Assembly (NCBI GenBank): GCA_015163845.1
Contig: JAAOII010000108.1
Location: 1 to 5,972 of the forward strand
Direction of reading: 5' to 3'
From: Candidatus Portiera sp.
GTDB taxonomy: Bacteria; Pseudomonadota; Gammaproteobacteria; CBDBNL01; JAAOII01
Length of the DNA stretch: 5,972 nt
Part shown: piece after piece, positions 1 to 5,406 of the stretch
Layout: each line of letters begins with the position of its first letter
Position numbering within the stretch: position 1 is the first letter of the stretch
Position numbers and translations under genes: made by a program
Notes under the pieces: model-generated
Told to the model about the DNA's origin: nothing
Database searches by the model: none
Seen by the model: only the letters and a program-made list of their open reading frames with translations

Positions 1-115
1 GCTTGACGAAGATAGAAGATAGGAACCACCTGATACCATTCCGAACTCAGAAGTGAAACTATCTTTCGCCGATGGTAGTGTGGGTTTCCCATGTGAGAGT
101 AGGGCATTGTCAAGC
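1..115 (+). rRNA. rrf: 5S ribosomal RNA
   Basis: This is the 5S rRNA of the large ribosomal subunit and is the last gene of an rRNA operon whose 16S and 23S genes lie left of the window. The ends pair as the terminal helix, GCTTGAC at 1-7 with GTCAAGC at 109-115. The highly conserved block CCGAACTCAGAAGTGAAAC occupies 41-59, and CGCCGATGGTAGTGTGGG lies at 67-84. The length of 115 bases is normal for bacteria. The first base of the window coincides with the helix end, so one or two 5' bases could be missing. The core resembles gamma- and betaproteobacterial 5S sequences. Confidence 0.97.
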
Positions 116-148
116 ATTTTTTATTTAAACTGCTTAAATATCTATCAA

Positions 149-176
149 AGACGAAGATTGTCGTCTGCCAAATTTT
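149..176 (+). terminator. candidate rRNA operon terminator hairpin
   Basis: A perfect 6-bp stem, AGACGA at 149-154 with TCGTCT at 161-166, encloses a 6-base loop. It is followed after seven bases by a short T tract (173-176). It lies 34 bases past the 5S gene, where an operon terminator is expected. The T tract is short and displaced, so this is a weak intrinsic terminator. The T6 run at 117-122, directly behind the 5S terminal helix, is an alternative or additional stop. Confidence 0.4.
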
Positions 177-208
177 CTTGTTGCCTTCTTGTTGCCTTAT
201 TGTTGCCT
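176..208. repeat. 11-bp tandem repeat, three copies
   Basis: TCTTGTTGCCT occurs at 176-186 and 187-197, with a one-base variant TATTGTTGCCT at 198-208. It lies in the spacer between 5S rRNA and queH, where I see no gene. The near-identity of the copies suggests recent slippage duplication rather than a protein-binding array, but no function can be read from it. Confidence 0.9.
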
Positions 209-238
209 CCTCGTTATATCCTGGGACAGGTTAAATCC

Positions 239-260
239 AAGTAAATTCAAAGTAAATTCA
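239..260. repeat. 11-bp tandem repeat, two copies
   Basis: AAGTAAATTCA is exactly repeated at 239-249 and 250-260. It is in the same spacer as the 176-208 array and shares its unit length but not its sequence. No coding or RNA function is visible around it. Confidence 0.85.
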
Positions 261-328
261 AGCACTCTCAATTCTTCTGCAGTCCGCTTAGGTGCCATAA
301 AACTAGGACAGTAATAGTGTGGCAATGG

Positions 329-364
329 ATTAATTCGCTGTGCTATATTAATTCGCTGTGCTAT
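329..364. repeat. 18-bp perfect tandem duplication overlapping the queH promoter
   Basis: ATTAATTCGCTGTGCTAT is repeated exactly at 329-346 and 347-364. The duplication copies most of the extended -10 element of the queH promoter: the upstream copy ends in TGCTATATT and the downstream copy in TGCTATAAT. The two boxes are therefore 18 bp apart. Confidence 0.92.
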
Positions 365-367
365 AAT
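359..367 (+). promoter_or_regulatory. extended -10 promoter of queH
   Basis: TGCTATAAT at 359-367 is a perfect extended -10 element (TG, one base, TATAAT). No good -35 is found at 16-18 bp spacing, which extended -10 promoters tolerate. Transcription should begin about seven bases past 367, close to the ATG at 376, so the mRNA would have almost no leader. A second, weaker TGCTATATT lies 18 bp upstream at 341-349. Confidence 0.6.
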
Positions 368-375
368 AATTGGAA

Positions 376-1074
376 ATGTCTTATAAAAGAGAAAAACTGG
401 ATCTACCAATAGATAAGGGGGCTGGAGAGACGGATGCTGGGGCTAATAAAGTCCTTATGCATTCTTGCTGTGCACCCTGTTCTGCTGAAGTCATAGAGGC
501 AATAGTTGCTTCAGGCATTGAATTGACTGTATTCTTTTACAATCCCAACATCCATCCAGTTGATGAATATGAAATCCGCAAGAACGAAAACATAAGGTTT
601 TGTGAAAAGCATGATATCGCCTTTGTAGATGCCGACTATGATGCTGATAATTGGTTTGAGAGAGTGAAGGGCTATGAGGATGCACCAGAACGCGGTGAAA
701 GATGCACTATATGTTTTGATATGAGATTTGAGCGCACTGCTCTCTATGCCTATGAAAAGAACTTCCCAGTTATTACCAGCTCTTTGGGCATTTCCCGCTG
801 GAAGAACATGGAACAAATAAATACCAGCGGAGTGCGTGCCGCCTCAAGATACCCAGAAATTACCTATTGGACTTATAACTGGCGTAAGCAGGGAGGTGCC
901 CCAAGGATGATTGAAATATCCAAGCGAGAAAAATTCTACCAACAGGAATATTGTGGTTGTGTTTATAGTTTGCGCGACACCAACAAGTGGCGAGCTAAGA
1001 GTGGCAGGGACAGAATTAAACGTGGCGATAAGTTCTATGGAGTGGATATCATATCAAGCTCCAGTCAGACCTAA
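376..1074 (+). CDS. queH: epoxyqueuosine reductase QueH
   Basis: QueH performs the last step of queuosine synthesis, reducing epoxyqueuosine to queuosine in the wobble position of GUN-anticodon tRNAs. It is a cytoplasmic iron-sulphur enzyme unrelated to cobalamin-dependent QueG. The 232-residue product carries the family's cysteines: HSCCAPC (C31, C32, C35), RCTICFD (C110, C113) and EYCGCVYSL (C193, C195). Other family blocks are FFYNPNIHP (53-61), SSLGISRWK (135-143) and YNWRKQGG (167-174). The first 24 residues and the serine-rich tail (GVDIISSSSQT) fall outside the conserved core. I chose the ATG at 376; an in-frame TTG at 370 is possible but would add only two residues. There is no Shine-Dalgarno sequence, and the -10 box sits eight bases upstream, so the mRNA may be leaderless. 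The gene stands alone and converges with the minus-strand operon, leaving a 59-bp gap. Identification is firm. Confidence 0.96.
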   Translation: MSYKREKLDLPIDKGAGETDAGANKVLMHSCCAPCSAEVIEAIVASGIELTVFFYNPNIHPVDEYEIRKNENIRFCEKHDIAFVDADYDADNWFERVKGYEDAPERGERCTICFDMRFERTALYAYEKNFPVITSSLGISRWKNMEQINTSGVRAASRYPEITYWTYNWRKQGGAPRMIEISKREKFYQQEYCGCVYSLRDTNKWRAKSGRDRIKRGDKFYGVDIISSSSQT

Positions 1075-1133
1075 ACTACATAGATCTATAAACATACACT
1101 TAATATAGGAAGTAACTCCTCGCATCATTGTTG

Positions 1134-2066
1134 CTATTCGGGATTAGCAATTATAGAATATACCCCTTTGGCAAGCATTCGCGGTTGCTCGTCTGAAGAA
1201 TAAATCTGCACTTGATAATCGCCAATTTCTGCTTTGGCTGCCTCATACCAAACATAATTTAATTTTCTGCCACTGTTGATGCTATGAGGACCAAAGACAA
1301 TATTACGTTGTTGGGGTGTCTCCTGACACCACTTGACCAAAATGTCTTGATATGCATAATCATAAGGTAGTTGAAAACTTGCATAGATACGACTTGCATT
1401 GGCTTGCTGGAACTCTTTGATATATACTGGTGCTAAATATCTGCTAGTCGTAATTCTAACGCCTGAGTCATTCTTAAAATCATTGATGGATTTGAGTGAA
1501 AAAAATACTTCAGTGGCATCTTCTGCAAATGATGAATCACTAGTCGCTAGTTCCTCCGCTTCCAATTCCGTCTCCAATTCATCCCCCGCTTCTTGTGCGG
1601 AGCATTCCTTTAAGTTCAAGTTCAACAGTTCTTTGGCAAAATTATGTGGCTGCTCCATATTCCACAGGGTATCCTCATCATAGCCACTAATGCGAGCTAC
1701 CAAAGGCACTAGATCATCCACATCTACACTATCAACTAAGAGTTCAATCGCTTCGCCGACGAACTTTTCTTTGATAGAGTCCAAGATGCTTCTCTGCTCG
1801 GCAGAGTAGCTAACTGCTGGGACTTCTTCATGGCTAAGTTCTCGCTCTTTAGCAGCATTATCTTTTGTGCTCGGAGATCTTGAAGTCATTAAGTCAGAAT
1901 CCAGTTTTTCTGCTTTTGCTTCCGCCTCTAAGCTTAGGTCTGATTGCTTAGCATCCTCAGCTAGAAGCAGAGCTGCTCCATATCCTGCAAAGAAGCAAGT
2001 AACACATAAGCTAACCATGATAAAGTTTTTTGGGGGAAAGTTTTTTTGGGGAAAGTTTTTGGACAA
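1134..2066 (-). CDS. unrecognised membrane-anchored acidic protein
   Basis: I do not recognise this 310-residue protein. It has a basic N-terminus (residues 1-16, with three KNF repeats) and one hydrophobic segment at about 17-36 (MVSLCVTCFFAGYGAALLLA). A long acidic, low-complexity stretch follows (about 37-85), then a probably helical region (88-155), a second acidic linker (156-185, Glu/Ala/Ser rich) and a C-terminal beta-rich domain (about 188-307). That domain holds PVYIKEF, ILVKW, NYVWYEA and GDYQVQIYSSDE, with a Trp and Gly-x-Tyr pattern reminiscent of periplasmic beta-sandwich domains such as DUF2914; this resemblance is only a guess. No clear signal peptidase site or lipobox is seen, so a single-pass inner-membrane protein facing the periplasm is likely. 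The start is TTG at 2066, four bases after the PAP2 stop codon, implying co-transcription and perhaps translational coupling. An ATG at 2018 (residue 17) is the alternative and would remove the repeats. Confidence 0.75.
   Translation of the reverse strand: MSKNFPQKNFPPKNFIMVSLCVTCFFAGYGAALLLAEDAKQSDLSLEAEAKAEKLDSDLMTSRSPSTKDNAAKERELSHEEVPAVSYSAEQRSILDSIKEKFVGEAIELLVDSVDVDDLVPLVARISGYDEDTLWNMEQPHNFAKELLNLNLKECSAQEAGDELETELEAEELATSDSSFAEDATEVFFSLKSINDFKNDSGVRITTSRYLAPVYIKEFQQANASRIYASFQLPYDYAYQDILVKWCQETPQQRNIVFGPHSINSGRKLNYVWYEAAKAEIGDYQVQIYSSDEQPRMLAKGVYSIIANPE
2022..2062 (-). repeat. 15-bp in-frame tandem repeat encoding KNFP units
   Basis: On the plus strand AAAGTTTTTTGGGGG (2022-2036), AAAGTTTTTTTGGGG (2037-2051) and a partial AAAGTTTTTGG (2052-2062) follow each other. 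On the minus strand they encode KNFPQ, KNFPP and KNF at residues 3-15 of the unknown membrane protein, if the TTG start is used. The 15-bp unit keeps the frame. The homopolymer T and G runs make this a likely slippage site. Confidence 0.85.
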
Positions 2067-2070
2067 TTTA

Positions 2071-2631
2071 TTAAGTATGAGGTTTTCTTATACGAATTAG
2101 AACTCTATAGCCGAGATAGGCGATAAGGGATCCCATAATCCAACCAACAATAATATCACTAGGATAGTGCACACCTAAGTATATTCTACTTAAGCTGAAA
2201 AGAAAAACATAGGCAAACATATAAGCCCTAAAGAGATTATTTGGGATAATTAGTCCAGCCAGTAGTCCCAGCACAGCACTATTTGAAGCATGGGATGAGT
2301 AGAATCCATAAGTGCCACCTCTATAATCATTGACTAGGTGGAGTAGGTCAGCTAGTAGTGGCTCGTGGGTTGGTCTGAATCTCGCCACTTCTGGTTTGAA
2401 TATATAAGTGTCAATCCCGTCACTGATGATAACACATACCAAGAGAGTGGCGAAAAACCAAGCACAAAACTTCAGACCATAAGCCCGCCCTACTACCAAC
2501 AAAGAAATGCCTAAGGCAATTAAGGCAAAATAATCTGAGGTTACAAACCAGAAGAAATTATCCAGCAGTGGGCTGTGTTTGCCATTTATAGCAAGCAATA
2601 GTTGCTGATCTATAGATAGGAGATATTGCAA
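2071..2631 (-). CDS. PAP2-family membrane phosphatase
   Basis: This is a 186-residue integral membrane phosphatase of the PAP2 superfamily, which removes phosphate from lipid or isoprenoid (di)phosphates. All three signature motifs are present: KX6RP at K79 to R86-P87 (KPEVARFRP), a variant of PSGH at 111-114 (YSSH) and SRX5HX3D at S148-D159 (SRIYLGVHYPSD). H114 and H155 would be the catalytic pair. Hydrophobic segments lie at about 35-48, 55-71, 118-130, 136-148 and 160-178, and a basic tail follows. The GFYSSHASNSA and THEPLL...YRGGTYGF details recall Bacteroidetes-type members, from memory only. The substrate, such as undecaprenyl pyrophosphate or phosphatidylglycerophosphate, cannot be told. 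The only reasonable start is TTG at 2631, as no in-frame ATG lies nearby and there is no Shine-Dalgarno sequence. A few residues upstream (a CTG) cannot be excluded. The next gene starts four bases past its stop. Confidence 0.9.
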   Translation of the reverse strand: MQYLLSIDQQLLLAINGKHSPLLDNFFWFVTSDYFALIALGISLLVVGRAYGLKFCAWFFATLLVCVIISDGIDTYIFKPEVARFRPTHEPLLADLLHLVNDYRGGTYGFYSSHASNSAVLGLLAGLIIPNNLFRAYMFAYVFLFSLSRIYLGVHYPSDIIVGWIMGSLIAYLGYRVLIRIRKPHT

Positions 2632-2662
2632 GATTACTAAAGAGAGTTCTTTATGCAGCTAA

Positions 2663-2694
2663 AATACTACAATACTATAATACTACAATACTAT
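2663..2694. repeat. 16-bp tandem duplication built from 8-bp units
   Basis: AATACTACAATACTAT is repeated exactly at 2663-2678 and 2679-2694. Each copy is itself two 8-bp units differing in the last base, giving four units AATACTA(C/T). It fills much of the 75-bp spacer between opdA and the PAP2 gene. Read on the minus strand it produces several overlapping -10-like words (TATAGT, TATTAT, TAGTAT), so it may provide the PAP2 promoter, but no single box pair is convincing. Confidence 0.9.
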
Positions 2695-2718
2695 AAAATC
2701 TGGCTGTCATGAGACAGC
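2695..2718 (-). terminator. stem-loop at the opdA stop codon, probable intrinsic terminator
   Basis: On the minus strand GCTGTC (2718-2713) pairs perfectly with GACAGC (2708-2703) around the loop TCAT. After CAGA comes a T tract (2698-2695). The opdA TGA stop at 2709-2707 spans the loop and the second arm. Its position fits a terminator for gloA-opdA, so the PAP2 pair may be transcribed separately or by read-through. The T tract is short and set back by four bases. Confidence 0.5.
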
Positions 2719-4767
2719 TATAGCATTATGGCGTAGGAATGCCTTGTTGTCAGGGTTGCGGCCACGCACTGAACTAAATTTCTGCAAGGCATCTCCCAAG
2801 CCACCACTCTCAAATATATTACGTCTGAGTAAACTTGCTGTGGGCTTATGATAGATACCATTATCTTCAAACATTGAGTAGATATCAGCCGACATAACTT
2901 CTGCCCATTTATAGGCATAATATCCCGCTGCATAACCACCAGCAAAGATATGAGCAAAAGAATTAGGAAAGCACGCATCCTCCATTTGCGGTAGGGGATT
3001 ATTCTTATAACGCAACTCATCATGCAACTGCTGTGCCAGTTGACCATTCTTCAGGTCCTGCTCACCATATTTGCTGTGGAGCAAAATATCAAACAGAGAG
3101 AACTCCATCTGACGTAGCATCGCCAAGCCACTATGGAAATTGCGAGCCGCCAGTATCTTATCCAATTGCTTGGGCGGTAGCGGCTTGCCGGTCTTATAGT
3201 GAGATGATATTATCCTAATGAACTTCTTATCCCAGCACCAATTCTCCAACAACTGGCTCGGCAACTCAACCATATCATGCGGCACGCCATTTATTCCAGC
3301 TATGCGTGGTTGTTCTATTCTTGTGAGTAAATGATGTAAACAATGCCCCAACTCGTGAAACAGCACCAAGACATCATCATGCAATAACAAGGTCTTGCCT
3401 TTAGTGGGCTTACGGAAATTGCATACTAAATAAGCAGCTGGAAGTCGTAGTTTGCCATTGCTAAGACGGCGACGGACAATACTTTCATTCATCCAGGCAC
3501 CACCATTCTTATGTTGCCTAGCATAGAGGTCGCAATATAGGAATCCAATAGCGCTTTTGCCACTGGCATTCTTTCTAACCAGCTTAAACAATCGCACGTC
3601 TTTATGCCAAGTGTCAAAACTTTTCTGTTCTACAAAACTTACACCGAAGAGTTTCTCCGCCAGAGTAAACATACCTTGCAGGACACGCGGCAGTGGAAAA
3701 TACTCACGCAATTTTTCCTTATCAACTTGCAACTTATCTTGTTTGATTTTCTCGCTGAAATAGGCAAGATCCCACGGGTGAAAATCATCTTGATGCTTAA
3801 GTGCATATTTCCGCAATTCAGCTGCTTCTTTTCTAGCTGTAGGCAACACCTTAAGGGTTAATCCTTTGAGGAATTTAACCACTTTCTGTGGTTGACGGAC
3901 CATGTTAGTAGCCATTAGCATTTCAGCCGAGTTCTTGTAGCCCAGTATTTTTGCCTTCTTGTTTCTAACTGCTAATATCTTGCTGATTATAGGGCTGTTA
4001 TCATAGGATTTGTAAAGAGGGTGTTTCTTTGATGCCCGCATACTATAAGCACAATATACTCTCTCACGCAACTGGGCATTATCAGCATAAGTCATAATTG
4101 CCAGATAGCTTGGTATATCCAGTCGCAACAACCAACCTTTCTTTTTTTCTTCCTGAGCATTTTGTTTGAAGTTATCTATCACTGCTTGAGGTATGCCAGA
4201 GAGTTTTGCTTTATCAGTAATTAATTCCTGCCACTTGTCAGTTGAGTCAAGCACATTCTCATTGAACTTTGCCGCCAAGTGTGAGCCCTGTGCAACGAGT
4301 TTGGCAAACTTTTTCTTTTGTGCTTGTGGTAATTCTATGCCGGCTAGACGGCAGTCCCTTAAGTGATTATCTAGGCATTGTTTTTGTTCTTGATCTAGGT
4401 CTTTGTTCTTGCGCAATTTTTTTAGCAGATGATATATTTCCTCGTTTTGGTTGAATGCTGTCAGATACTCGGAAATATGCGGCAAACATTTGTTATAGGC
4501 ATTGCGCAACTTGCTGTTATCACAGACCGACTTGAGATGCCCAGCCACATCAAACAGATCACTAAATAATTCCTCATTCCAGTCCTCCAACTGAGCATAG
4601 AAGTTATCCCATGAAAGATTAAAGTCCTCGGCAGAACTCTCTTTGATGAGTTTTTCCAAGCGTTGGTTATTCTGCTTAATTATCTTGCGAACCTGAGGAT
4701 ACAATGCGGCTGAATCAAACTTTGAAAAATTTATTAGTTGGGTTAAGTGTTGTTGTTTATCTATCAT
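2707..4767 (-). CDS. opdA: oligopeptidase A, M3 family zinc metallopeptidase
   Basis: OpdA (also called PrlC) is a cytoplasmic zinc endopeptidase of the M3 family that degrades short peptides, including cleaved signal peptides. The 686 residues match the family's usual length of about 680. The zinc site is HELGH at 471-475 (ligands H471 and H475, catalytic E472), with E501 in MVELPSQ as third ligand, 30 residues after H471. The substrate-binding glycine/tyrosine loop HIFAGGYAAGYYAYKWA (606-622) and the conserved LENWCWDK (507-514) are intact. GVPHDMVE replaces the GVPWDAVE I remember from typical OpdA. The N-terminal half is helical and charged, with many Lys and Gln. The ATG at 4767 places LINFSKFD where relatives have FSKI near their start. 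It follows gloA by 24 bp and is probably co-transcribed with it. No Shine-Dalgarno sequence precedes it. The family is certain; OpdA rather than dipeptidyl carboxypeptidase Dcp is chosen from the active-site flanks. Confidence 0.95.
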   Translation of the reverse strand: MIDKQQHLTQLINFSKFDSAALYPQVRKIIKQNNQRLEKLIKESSAEDFNLSWDNFYAQLEDWNEELFSDLFDVAGHLKSVCDNSKLRNAYNKCLPHISEYLTAFNQNEEIYHLLKKLRKNKDLDQEQKQCLDNHLRDCRLAGIELPQAQKKKFAKLVAQGSHLAAKFNENVLDSTDKWQELITDKAKLSGIPQAVIDNFKQNAQEEKKKGWLLRLDIPSYLAIMTYADNAQLRERVYCAYSMRASKKHPLYKSYDNSPIISKILAVRNKKAKILGYKNSAEMLMATNMVRQPQKVVKFLKGLTLKVLPTARKEAAELRKYALKHQDDFHPWDLAYFSEKIKQDKLQVDKEKLREYFPLPRVLQGMFTLAEKLFGVSFVEQKSFDTWHKDVRLFKLVRKNASGKSAIGFLYCDLYARQHKNGGAWMNESIVRRRLSNGKLRLPAAYLVCNFRKPTKGKTLLLHDDVLVLFHELGHCLHHLLTRIEQPRIAGINGVPHDMVELPSQLLENWCWDKKFIRIISSHYKTGKPLPPKQLDKILAARNFHSGLAMLRQMEFSLFDILLHSKYGEQDLKNGQLAQQLHDELRYKNNPLPQMEDACFPNSFAHIFAGGYAAGYYAYKWAEVMSADIYSMFEDNGIYHKPTASLLRRNIFESGGLGDALQKFSSVRGRNPDNKAFLRHNAIAVS

Positions 4768-4791
4768 GCGAACTTGCGGCTATGCTAGCGC

Positions 4792-5235
4792 CTACCACTC
4801 GCCAGTGTTTGCCATAGAGGTCCAAGGTTCTTGTTGAGCCAAGGACTCACCTTTTTGTAATAGTTCTACTGATATGCCATCGGGGCTACGCACAAATGCC
4901 ATGTGACCATCTTTTGGTGGGCGATTGATCGCCACTCCCATTTCTTGAAGTTTGGCACAAGTATCATAGATATTATCAACTACATAAGCTAGATGACCAA
5001 AGTTTCTACCACCAGCATAGTCCTCGCCACTATCCCAGTTTAGGGTTAACTCTAACATAGGTGCTCTGTTGTCCTTGGCCGCTTGCTCGTCGTCGGCAGC
5101 AGCTAAAAAGACCAAGGTGAACTTGCCCTCAGGGACTTCTTTTCTGCTTATTTCTTTCATTCCCAACCCATTGCAGTAAAACTCAAGGGATTTATCTAGG
5201 TCGGTTACCCGAACCATAGTGTGTAAATATCTCAT
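4792..5235 (-). CDS. gloA: lactoylglutathione lyase (glyoxalase I)
   Basis: GloA isomerises the hemithioacetal of methylglyoxal and glutathione to S-lactoylglutathione, the first step of methylglyoxal detoxification in the cytoplasm. The 147-residue protein has the four metal ligands in their usual places: H5, E62 (MLELTLNW), H81 (FGHLAY) and E124 (ISVELLQKG). They lie in two beta-alpha-beta-beta-beta halves (about 1-66 and 77-127). The short metal-site loops suggest the nickel/cobalt-type bacterial enzyme and not the zinc type; that is inference from the family. The C-terminus EPWTSMANTGEW matches a tail common among proteobacterial GloA proteins. The ATG at 5235 gives the canonical MRYLHTM start. 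It has no Shine-Dalgarno sequence, and a TAAAAT box lies only six bases upstream, so the mRNA may be leaderless. It is the first gene of the minus-strand cluster, with opdA 24 bp downstream. Confidence 0.96.
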   Translation of the reverse strand: MRYLHTMVRVTDLDKSLEFYCNGLGMKEISRKEVPEGKFTLVFLAAADDEQAAKDNRAPMLELTLNWDSGEDYAGGRNFGHLAYVVDNIYDTCAKLQEMGVAINRPPKDGHMAFVRSPDGISVELLQKGESLAQQEPWTSMANTGEW

Positions 5236-5241
5236 AGCAGT

Positions 5242-5247
5242 ATTTTA
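5242..5247 (-). promoter_or_regulatory. candidate -10 box of gloA
   Basis: On the minus strand TAAAAT occupies 5247-5242, five of six matches to TATAAT. Only six bases separate it from the gloA ATG at 5235, so a start of transcription at or next to the A of ATG is predicted. The -35 region at 17-bp spacing reads AAGTCG, a poor match, so the call is tentative. It mirrors the arrangement found at queH. Confidence 0.35.
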
Positions 5248-5279
5248 CACTTGTTTACTCTCTACGACTTAAGTTACTG

Positions 5280-5294
5280 ACATCTGTTAGGTGT
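5280..5294. promoter_or_regulatory. short inverted repeat ACATCT-GTT-AGGTGT
   Basis: ACATCT (5280-5285) and AGGTGT (5289-5294) form a 6-bp stem with one G-T pair around three bases. The same arms recur in the hairpin at 5354-5374. Two copies in one divergent intergenic region suggest an operator or RNA structure for the genes on either side. The regulator is unknown, and no regulator gene is in the window. Confidence 0.35.
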
Positions 5295-5297
5295 TTA

Positions 5298-5335
5298 TTT
5301 AATTAGCTTTAATTAGCTTTAATTAGCTTTAATTA
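5298..5335. repeat. 10-bp tandem repeat, 3.8 copies
   Basis: The unit TTTAATTAGC starts at 5298, 5308 and 5318 without mismatch and ends in a partial TTTAATTA at 5328-5335. The period of about one DNA helical turn places AT-rich TTAATTA blocks on one face of the DNA. It abuts the TATAAT box at 5338-5343, in the position of an upstream or spacer promoter element for the lipoprotein gene. It could affect DNA bending, or vary in copy number. Confidence 0.93.
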
Positions 5336-5337
5336 TG

Positions 5338-5343
5338 TATAAT
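5338..5343 (+). promoter_or_regulatory. candidate -10 box of the lipoprotein gene
   Basis: A perfect TATAAT hexamer directly follows the 10-bp repeat array. At 17-bp spacing the -35 position falls inside the array (AGCTTT), a poor match. Transcription from here would start near 5350 and give a leader of about 57 bases containing the 5354-5374 hairpin. A second AT-rich word, TATAAA at 5378-5383, is a weaker alternative. Confidence 0.4.
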
Positions 5344-5353
5344 TTAGTAATAG

Positions 5354-5374
5354 ACATCTATTATTGATAGGTGT
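5354..5374. promoter_or_regulatory. hairpin ACATCTAT/ATAGGTGT
   Basis: ACATCTAT (5354-5361) pairs with ATAGGTGT (5367-5374) over eight positions, one of them G-T, with the loop TATTG. Its outer six bases on each side are identical to the arms of the inverted repeat at 5280-5294. If transcription begins at the TATAAT at 5338 it would sit at the very 5' end of the lipoprotein mRNA. It could be an operator or an mRNA-stabilising stem. No T tract follows, so a terminator is unlikely. Confidence 0.4.
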
Positions 5375-5406
5375 GATTATAAAATATGTTAAATAAATAA
5401 TTAATT

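Noticed and set aside
197..409. Minus-strand reading frame in the spacer between 5S rRNA and queH, including a 33-codon ATG stretch (MAPKRTAEELRVLE...)
   Set aside because: It overlaps three tandem repeats and the queH promoter, has no promoter or ribosome binding site, and the peptide resembles nothing I recognise. A degraded gene remnant is possible but cannot be supported.
1082..1089. Palindrome TAGATCTA downstream of queH
   Set aside because: An 8-bp palindrome is expected by chance and has no supporting context.
1107..1120. Possible bidirectional terminator AGGA/TCCT between queH and the unknown membrane gene
   Set aside because: The stem is only four or five base pairs with a mismatch or wobble, and no T tract follows on either strand. 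The 59-bp convergent gap should hold a terminator, but none is convincing.
4768..4791. Hairpin with a bulge in the gloA-opdA gap
   Set aside because: The six-pair stem (GCG/CGC and CTA/TAG) has a bulged base, a three-base loop and no T tract. It does not look like a terminator, and co-transcription of the two genes remains likely.
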